Shown here piece after piece: positions 57,425-64,000 of a stretch of DNA of 64,000 nt. Both the position numbers and the translations under genes were made by a program. This DNA is from Trichostrongylus colubriformis (lineage: Eukaryota; Nematoda; Chromadorea; Rhabditida; Trichostrongylidae). Numbering within the stretch: position 1 is the stretch's first letter; every line of letters begins with the position of its first letter. Location: contig OZ022256.1 in assembly GCA_963978905.1 (NCBI GenBank), forward strand, positions 4,509,501 to 4,573,500, in the 5' to 3' direction. Below the pieces are notes generated by a model. It was not told where the DNA came from and did not search any database. It saw only the letters and a program-made list of their open reading frames with translations.

Positions 57425-59325
57425 CTAGCGTACCTGCGCTCGGAACTCTTTCACTTTCAGAAGTCGTTGTAACGCGTCTGTATGAGTGGCACGGCATGCT
57501 GGTATAGAAGCATCTACAGTTTTCTGCTCAGCTTTGTCTACTTTCATTTCCAATGAAGCAACATGCAAAACACCGCCAACTGTCCGTCGGGCCTCAGCTC
57601 GCAATAGAATTTGCTTGGCATTGCCTGAAGCATATATACTGGACATTTGGCATGATGATCATAATCATTTTAACATATAATATGTACGTAGTTAAAAAAT
57701 AAAGATCGAAAATCGTGCATTACCACTAATCAATAATCGGGCATCAGCACCGGTCACACCCCATAATATAGCCATATTCATCACATCAACTGGCGCTCGT
57801 AATTCACACATAGATGATGCTCCACTAGATAGAATAACGCCACGCCCTCGGAGACCTCTCAGAAGGAACCGTCCACTGTGAAGGCACTAAAAGCGTCTGT
57901 TTTGGATGCATCTACTTGTCCATCAATAATAAACAACCGAAACACGAAGAATTACCTACCGATCTACGATTCGCAGGAGTCAACGCTGGAGCATAGGTAA
58001 TCTCAAAGCCGACTCCTTCAATGCGAATCTTCTCCAGAAACTTGGCCTTATGCAGCCAACCCACCTGAATCCGATATCGTCGAAAATGTTATAAGCGCAT
58101 GAACTAAGCAGAATTACCTTATCCACTTACATGAGTTTCAGGATTCATGCTTATGATGTCAATAGCATCAGTTTTTCGAGTGAGCGTGTTGAGAATGTTC
58201 ACATCAGACGGCCGAACCGCAACGATATCGAATCGTCGAAGGCGAGGATTATTGAACACATTGTGAATTACCGACGCATCGTTCAGAGTAAAGGTGATAC
58301 GGCTGGAACACAAATGCATACACCTTCTAGGAAGAAAGATCAAATAAGAAATCCGGAACGTTTTTGGCACTTCTGTGATACGCTATGTATCTGACTTTGC
58401 TGCAGAATACTGGTATGACTTTAAAGGTAAAATAATCAGTGGAATGTGGTGGCTCCCAATGGCAATTTTGGAACAGCATTTTCCAGATGACATCCATTTC
58501 CGAAAAACTGAAACCGAAAAATGAAGATCCTTTTGAAGCTTCCTTTCAGAGACGGGAGGATATCGCGGCTATGCTTTCCTATGCGAATGAGGTTTGTTCG
58601 CATTTTTTAACTACCATGTGGATTTCTCCGAATTTTTTTACCGCCCTGACTAGTTCAGAACCCAAGTAGCGAAGAACAGGTCCAGAAGATCAGAATCGAT
58701 CTTCCCAAGGCCGTTTTTTTCAAGGAAGCATAGCATGCGATTCTGATTTGACAGACATTAGCCCCATACACATGATACTCCATTGAATTGCACGCGGTCC
58801 CCACAAGGAAGCAATTAATCTTAAATTTAACGAAAAATTCTTTACCTGAATTGCCGAAATCTTTTCCCCTGTTTCTCCAAATCCCCGAGATCCAGCAAGG
58901 ATTCGTTGACCAGAAATGGATCAGGCAGTTGTTGCTCTCGTGGCTAAAAAGTTTCCCTGACCAGTGCGAGAGAATCACGACACTGGTAGAATAATGCGCA
59001 CCTTCTTATCCTCACCCTTTCGTTTTTTCTTCGGTGGTGGTTTGTCGTTATTCTCTGTGGTCGTCTGGGGAATCATATGCTCCTCCTTAAACAAAAATCC
59101 CAAAGGAGAAGCAAATATCAGGTGTCAAAACAAAAACCATCATTAATTACCCACGACTAGTTCTCCAGGAGCAATATCGCCAATATCAATATTAATAGCT
59201 ACCGCATCGTAACCCATTCTTACTGCACGCTTCACCATCGCCAGGGTTTTTTCTGCATTTCCTGTGTGGCGTATATTAAGCTCAGCATACTGAAACGTGT
59301 TGCCGGCGACTTCAATGTTATTCAT
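57425..59325 (-). CDS. RPP30: RPP30, protein subunit of nuclear RNase P / RNase MRP
   Basis: A PHP-like beta/alpha barrel protein of the ribonucleoprotein that trims the 5' leader of pre-tRNAs in the nucleus. Minus-strand exons are 59325-59158, 59085-58979, 58302-58131, 58064-57960, 57886-57724 and 57624-57425; 304 residues. Landmarks are AELNIRHTGNAEKTLAMVKR, GYDAVAINIDIGDI, VSRITFTLND, FDIVAVRPSDVNILNTLTR, AIDIISMNPE, GVGFEITYAPAL, GVILSSGASSMCELRAPVDV and NAKQILLRAEARRTVGGVLH, all in the family order. The ATG directly follows GATTTCAG, which fits trans-splicing. Exon 1's donor is uncertain: GTCGTG at 59157 keeps frame, while the stronger GTAATT at 59150 does not. The last exon is read straight to TAG. 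The linker is lysine-rich (PPPKKKRKGEDKK), possibly nuclear targeting. Human RPP30 is of similar length. Confidence 0.88.
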
Positions 59326-59477
59326 CTGAAATCACCAGTGACGCCACTTGACGAAGTAGTCAACAAGACTATTAATTAGTTGGATTTGGACCTAAATATT
59401 TCGATTTTTTAAATCAACGACTTGATACCGCACTTTACTGTAGAAGAAATTTTGCATTTATATCCCCTAAGGATCTA

Positions 59478-60606
59478 TTAGGTTGTCCCAAAAGTCTTGT
59501 CGTATTTTTTCGATCATCACTTTTTATTTTTTTTCGTCAAACAAATAACAATTAGGCAACAACGTAGTGACCATTGTTATCGGCAACCCCCTGCTACTTT
59601 ATAGGGAAATCGTTGATTTCCTCCTCCCAGAACTCTGGGTTCTGAGAGTCGAAGAAGTCAGCGATCGCCTCCGCAAGCAAGTCATAATCAAGGAATTTTC
59701 TCTTGGCCAGGAAGGATTTGAGAGGATGGGTAAAGGTGTTGGTCAGAAAGGGCAATGTCTGGAGTGTATAGCGGGTGGGGCAGGATATCTCAGCCGAGCT
59801 CCTGTAGCTTGACCTGGGCACTTTTCGCGAAATCGGAGGAAATTGGAGCGGGCGTCGTCATGTAGGAGGGTGACCGCGGACCTTTTTCGGCGCTTTTCTC
59901 GAACAGCGACGGCGAGCTGCTGGAGCTGGTGGGTGCATACGGTAGCGGTGACTGTCTCGCCTTGTACCAGCACCTCGCGGAAAAGCATTCCTTCCGCGTC
60001 CCAGAACCAGCACAGTCCCAAGCGTGGTTTGTCTTTCATGTCAATCTCGCCGTTGCTGAAGCTGATGAACCAGCGGCGCACGGTCTCCTAGCTCACACAT
60101 CCCGGGTGTAGGTTGGGACACACGAATCTAGGCCGTGACCCTGTAGCAGCCTGTGGCCTTTGACCTAAGCCTTAAATAATTCAGACAATTTGTTCATGTA
60201 AATCGTGTCCTCCTTGCAAGTCTGTTCCGTTGTATAGTCAAATTGTCTGAATTATTCATGTCACAGGGCAAAGGCCAGAGGCTGTCACAGGGTCACGGCC
60301 TAGATTCGTGTGTCCCAACCGTCACCCCACACATCCCTTGCCCAATGCAGCGCTGATGGAGTGGCAAGCTTCCGTCGTTTTGGTGCCGCAAGACCGCTCA
60401 TAATAGATGACACCGCGAGTTGGGTGGGTATCGACAACGGGCATTGTAGCTCTCTCCACGGGATCTGGTGGGTCAATATATATTTTCCTAGAAAGCTTAG
60501 GGAACGTTATACCATATCCCTGAGCCGCCTAGACCTGCCTCGAAGTGAACAAGAGTTACTGATTTTTTTTTTGGAAAAATACGACAAGACTCTTGGGACA
60601 ACCTAA
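59478..60606 (-). mobile_element. Mariner-type relic (type 2) carrying a nested element
   Basis: The ends TTAGGTTGTCCCAAAAGTCT and AAGACTCTTGGGACAACCTAA-type are inverted and flanked by TA. The minus strand carries the same transposase fragments as 34069-34964 (ADFFDSQNPEFWEEEINDFP at the C-terminus, ISFSNGEIDMKDKP near the N-terminus). Subtracting the 225-bp insert and its duplication gives about 0.9 kb, the same deleted form as its sister. It sits between DP and RPP30. Confidence 0.88.
60104..60328. mobile_element. Nested 225-bp MITE with 9-bp target duplication
   Basis: The long inverted arms GGTTGGGACACACGAATCTA and TAGATTCGTGTGTCCCAACC are flanked by direct repeats ACACATCCC (60095-60103 and 60329-60337). 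A second inner inverted pair, AATTCAGACAATTTG / CAAATTGTCTGAATT, makes a palindromic centre. A 9-bp duplication fits Mutator-like elements by family knowledge. Confidence 0.88.
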
Positions 60607-60609
60607 TAG

Positions 60610-61395
60610 ATGACATTGAATGCGTAACGCGTTCCAGACAGGGACCGATAGCACCTCACACTTTACCGTTTATCTCTCTGCTCGTTGCGCAGAAGGACCC
60701 ACGAGGGACCAACTTCTTATAGATTGAAAATGACAGGGTAAAAAGGGGATAGGCACCGATTCGGAAAATCGTTGAACGAGTTAGAGGAATTGATAGAAAA
60801 AAGAATCAACTATGATCTGGTTTTTTCCACGTCGCCCCCTTGGAATCCTGGATTGCGTGATTCTCCAAATAGATATCAATAATTACTTCAGAAACTAATT
60901 ACCACCTGCCGTTTAAACCTGATAACTTGAACATGTGAAAAATATAGTAAATGGCAAAATCAACCAAACAAGAGCTGCCTCATAATTAAATATCTTCTTT
61001 CTTATAAGAACACATTTGATAAAAGTTCGCTTCAATTATAACCTTGATAATGCCAAAATGCCAAACAAAACCAAGAGTAAAACGAGATAAGAAGAGGCTA
61101 AAATACATACATCGAATGAACAATATGCTAAACGTATAACACCTCCTACACAAAACAACGGTCAAAAGCGTTAAAGTGAGACTTCAGCTCAGCTAGATAG
61201 CTCAAAAGAGCCGGTAAAAGAAGGTTTATGGGGTGAAAACGGCAGATACGCCGCGAGAAAGAAGAAACATGATTAATGTAAATCCTGTAGCAAAATCTCA
61301 TGACAAGATAACCAATGTGATCGAATTAGCAAAAGGAATCGAATATACAGGACCAGACGAGCGAAAATTCTATAAGAGGCTATAAAACAGAAAAA
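60610..61395. other. 3' region of the DP gene
   Basis: AT-rich sequence downstream of the DP stop codon at 61396; it should contain its 3' UTR. No other feature is recognised. Confidence 0.5.
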
Positions 61396-64000
61396 TCAGA
61401 CGTTATAGTCTTCAGTCTTCGACCGCTTCGGCTGAATATTCTGAAATGCGGTTGGTGTATAAGGTACACTTAAATCCGTGCACAACTGGGCCACATTTAC
61501 ACTTTGCGAAGCGGCGATTTCGCAAAATCGACATCGCACAATCAGCAACATGTGTTTCCACGCCGCGGTCACGGTCCCAATACCTAACATCCCATAACAT
61601 CTAGGGGAAAATGGGCGATATCGAGCAATGGCGATGGAACAATACACTACTTCTCATTCTTCTTATGCACAGCATTTCTCTGAACTGCTCATGGCGACCG
61701 ACCCAAACGTGCCTCGCTTACTTTATGCGTCGCGACGGATGCAATTCCGCTATACCGCCGAATCCTTGGATCGACTGTAATCCTTATGTGAACGGACCAA
61801 GTGGACTGCGGACTTTTCGCGACGTGTAACTGTGCCCTCATAAATAACCTTACATGAGTGTACACAACGGTTCCATCCGCTTCGACCTGAGCTTTCCGGA
61901 AAACCTGATTGGCCGGCACAGCATATACGGGTCGTTTGACATTGACAACACGTGGTAAACATGGTTGTGCCTAAGTGTTTGTGTCTTAAAAATAGTTAGC
62001 CAAAAGTATTATGCATCGGAGATACAAACACATACCTTAGAAGTAGAAGGCCCAACTTCAGAATATTCTGGCATATTCGCAACAGTTGTCCGTGGTGCCG
62101 GGTTCGTATGTCGCAAAGAGACTGTCCTATGACCCTGTTCTGGATAGCCAGTACTACCACTGGGTAACAAATAAGCGGGATAATGAGCCGAAGAATCTAC
62201 GATCTCCACGTCATCGCCAATTTCTGATTCATAAGCACTGTACGACATGTTGTCTGGCATCGTGTAAACACTCTGCTGAGACAAGTCAGCATATGAGCCA
62301 TCAGCTGAATGCTCCGAAGAGGATGCATCGTAAGAAGAGGTATGTCTGCAAGTGATTAGTTTCTTTTCGAATAAAACTTTCTTTCACAAAAGAGCCGCAG
62401 TGAAATGATTAGCGACTAACAGTTTATCTCCACTCGGTCCATCATGAATTATGTACTGCATCGGCGCACTTGATCGCACATTCCGAGAATCACAGTCTGA
62501 CATCTCACCTAGAATGCCTTTTCAAGAACTGCGGTAGTACATATACTTGACGAACTCACTCTAGGTATTGTGCAACTAAACTAACCTCCAAGTATTCTGG
62601 GTATATATCCCCGAAGAGCAGGGGGAATGAATTCATCAATGTGTTCCATCATTTCAGGATTTAAGGCATTGTGTTCCAAACCGTATGAGTATCCGAGACG
62701 TTTCAAGGCCTCCAATAAAAGCATACTTGCAAAAGCTGTGGAATAAAGATGTGAACATCTCTTCAACAAAAACCCTTTCCTTACCTCAAAGTCATCATGG
62801 ACTTCAAACGACTGGTCGAAATTAAAAAGGAATTCTGATCGGTCCCCTGATACTGCACAGTCAACAGTTGTGCTAAATTATAACATTTAAAGGAATCGGA
62901 AGGGGTCGGGAGAGTGAAGAAGATGAAAAGAATAACTGTTTTAAAATGAACATTCGGGGTTAGAAGTGATTATCGTAAGACTCAATCATCGTCGACTTTT
63001 CACATTTCGCGCAATGTAGATCAACAGAGTTGATCAAAATAGGATAAAGAAACTCCACCAGCAAATAAATGGGGTTAAATAAAGTCGGGGGGGGGGGGAG
63101 ACGCAAATTTGCGTCAACGTCGAAGCTCCTTTCCCTCCCTAGGCTTAGGCTAAAATTGATATTCACTCCTTCCACATGAAAAAGCATCTCTCAAAGCATA
63201 GGTTTCATCTGCTTTAGCCTAAGCCTAGGGAGGGAAAGAAGCTTTGACGTTGGTGAAAATCTGACGCAAAGTTGCGCCTCCCCCCGACTTTATTTGACCC
63301 AATAAATGTTCACATTAAACTACATTTTTCTACTTCCGTCTTTGCTCACTAATTTTTTTCAGGTACCACTGCAACAACGTCGTTTTTATCAATATTCACT
63401 GCATAATAAGCTTTGCAAGGTACTGGGAAAATAAAAATTATGGAACACGCAAAGAACTCACTTTTTTGAGGTATTGATAATTACAAAGGGAAGATATAGA
63501 ATTGTATTTTCCGGTGGGCGAGCCGATACTCTGAAAAGCCTTGCTGCTCAGAAATGAAAAGTAATCAGAACGGCGGTAACCTGACACTATAAAACACTGC
63601 AAATTGACTAACGGAAAGCTTACCTTTCCATCTCCCGATTTTTCCAAACTAAACTCTTATAAGCAACAAGCTGTACTATAAGCTCTTGGATATTTTCTTT
63701 TTTCCGACGAATCCTTTCGGTCAGCTTCGCCTAAAAAGAACATAATTCAGCAAAGTATCAGAAGTTTAAAAAAAGGGGGAAACAACCTTTTCTTCCTCGA
63801 GGCGTTTAATTTCTCCAGCTTTAGTAGCAGGTAAGCCGACCCAATCTATATCCTGAACAAACATGAATAGTTTGACTACTGCACAACTAAATAGTATATA
63901 GAAAACCTACCTTTTTCCTTTTACAGATAATATTCATGGCAAGTAATACATTTAAGGCATCATAAACTCGGCGTCGAATATTCTTTTGATCGAATTTCTG
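61396..64000 (-). CDS. dpl-1: DP transcription factor (E2F dimerisation partner), 5' end outside the window
   Basis: DP proteins pair with E2F to bind cell-cycle promoters. Minus-strand exons within the window are 64000-63911 (partial), 63852-63787, 63730-63624, 63530-63462, 62872-62785, 62709-62586, 62508-62421, 62345-62036, 61970-61854 and 61440-61396; 367 residues present. The first encodes the winged-helix end, with [20 protein letters not shown]. Then come the dimerisation coiled coil ([20 protein letters not shown]) and the DP marker region ([49 protein letters not shown]). The tail after about residue 200 is low-complexity and acidic in part, ending [10 protein letters not shown]. Intron phases agree throughout. 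The gene lies upstream of, and in line with, RPP30. The symbol is given by orthology of the family in nematodes. Confidence 0.93.
63071..63300. repeat. Inverted-repeat element in a DP intron
   Basis: The ends TTAAATAAAGTCGGGGGG and CCCCCCGACTTTATTTGA are inverted. The arms continue with TCCCTCCCTAGGCTTAGGCT and AGCCTAAGCCTAGGGAGGGA around a loop of about 60 bp. Confidence 0.85.

Noticed and set aside
63438..63647. Frame translating ...[16 protein letters not shown] in the DP gene
   Set aside because: The correct frame after the acceptor at 63531 gives [20 protein letters not shown], which is the DP family signature.

Overview
The window looks like a piece of nuclear DNA from a nematode, most likely a clade V (strongylid or rhabditid) worm. 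Genes are split into many small exons, often about 80-140 bp. Most splice acceptors are TTTCAG-like, and an acceptor often lies immediately before the start ATG, as expected for spliced-leader trans-splicing. One gene belongs to the nematode-specific Srx chemoreceptor family, and the rest is dense in small inverted-repeat elements. I assign no species. All exon models were built by hand from reading frame, phase and family similarity.

Layout. 1-7.1 kb: no convincing gene, only repeats and a SINE-like unit. 7.1-9.4 kb (-): a Penelope-like retroelement (reverse transcriptase plus GIY-YIG nuclease) broken by one in-frame stop. 11.25-12.74 kb (+): a seven-transmembrane Srx-type receptor. 13-21.4 kb: repeats, including long hairpins and a minisatellite of about 145 bp units. 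21.4-41 kb (-): three tandem aldo-keto reductase (AKR) genes, A, B and C, each with nine exons in the same phases. Their introns are loaded with MITEs, and gene B's intron 2 holds two mariner relics. 41-46.6 kb: repeats and two unassigned open stretches. 46.7-51.6 kb (+): DCP2, the Nudix mRNA-decapping enzyme. 52.6-64 kb (-): in transcription order, the 3' part of a DP (E2F partner) gene, then RPP30 (nuclear RNase P/MRP protein), then a TRMT10C/MRPP1-like tRNA m1R9 methyltransferase (mitochondrial RNase P subunit). The two downstream genes start right after a splice acceptor, so the three could form an operon.

Functional themes are carbonyl or xenobiotic reduction (AKRs), mRNA decay (DCP2), cell-cycle transcription (DP), and tRNA 5' processing in the nucleus (RPP30) next to the mitochondrial version (TRMT10C-like). 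The mobile DNA is unusually readable. There are four TA-flanked elements of about 0.9 kb, one carrying a nested 225-bp element whose empty site is preserved in a sister copy. I found no rRNA, convincing tRNA or CRISPR array, and I do not claim a wholly new system. The best leads are the RNase P gene pairing, the altered cofactor site in AKR gene A, and the modular MITEs that share a core but have different ends.
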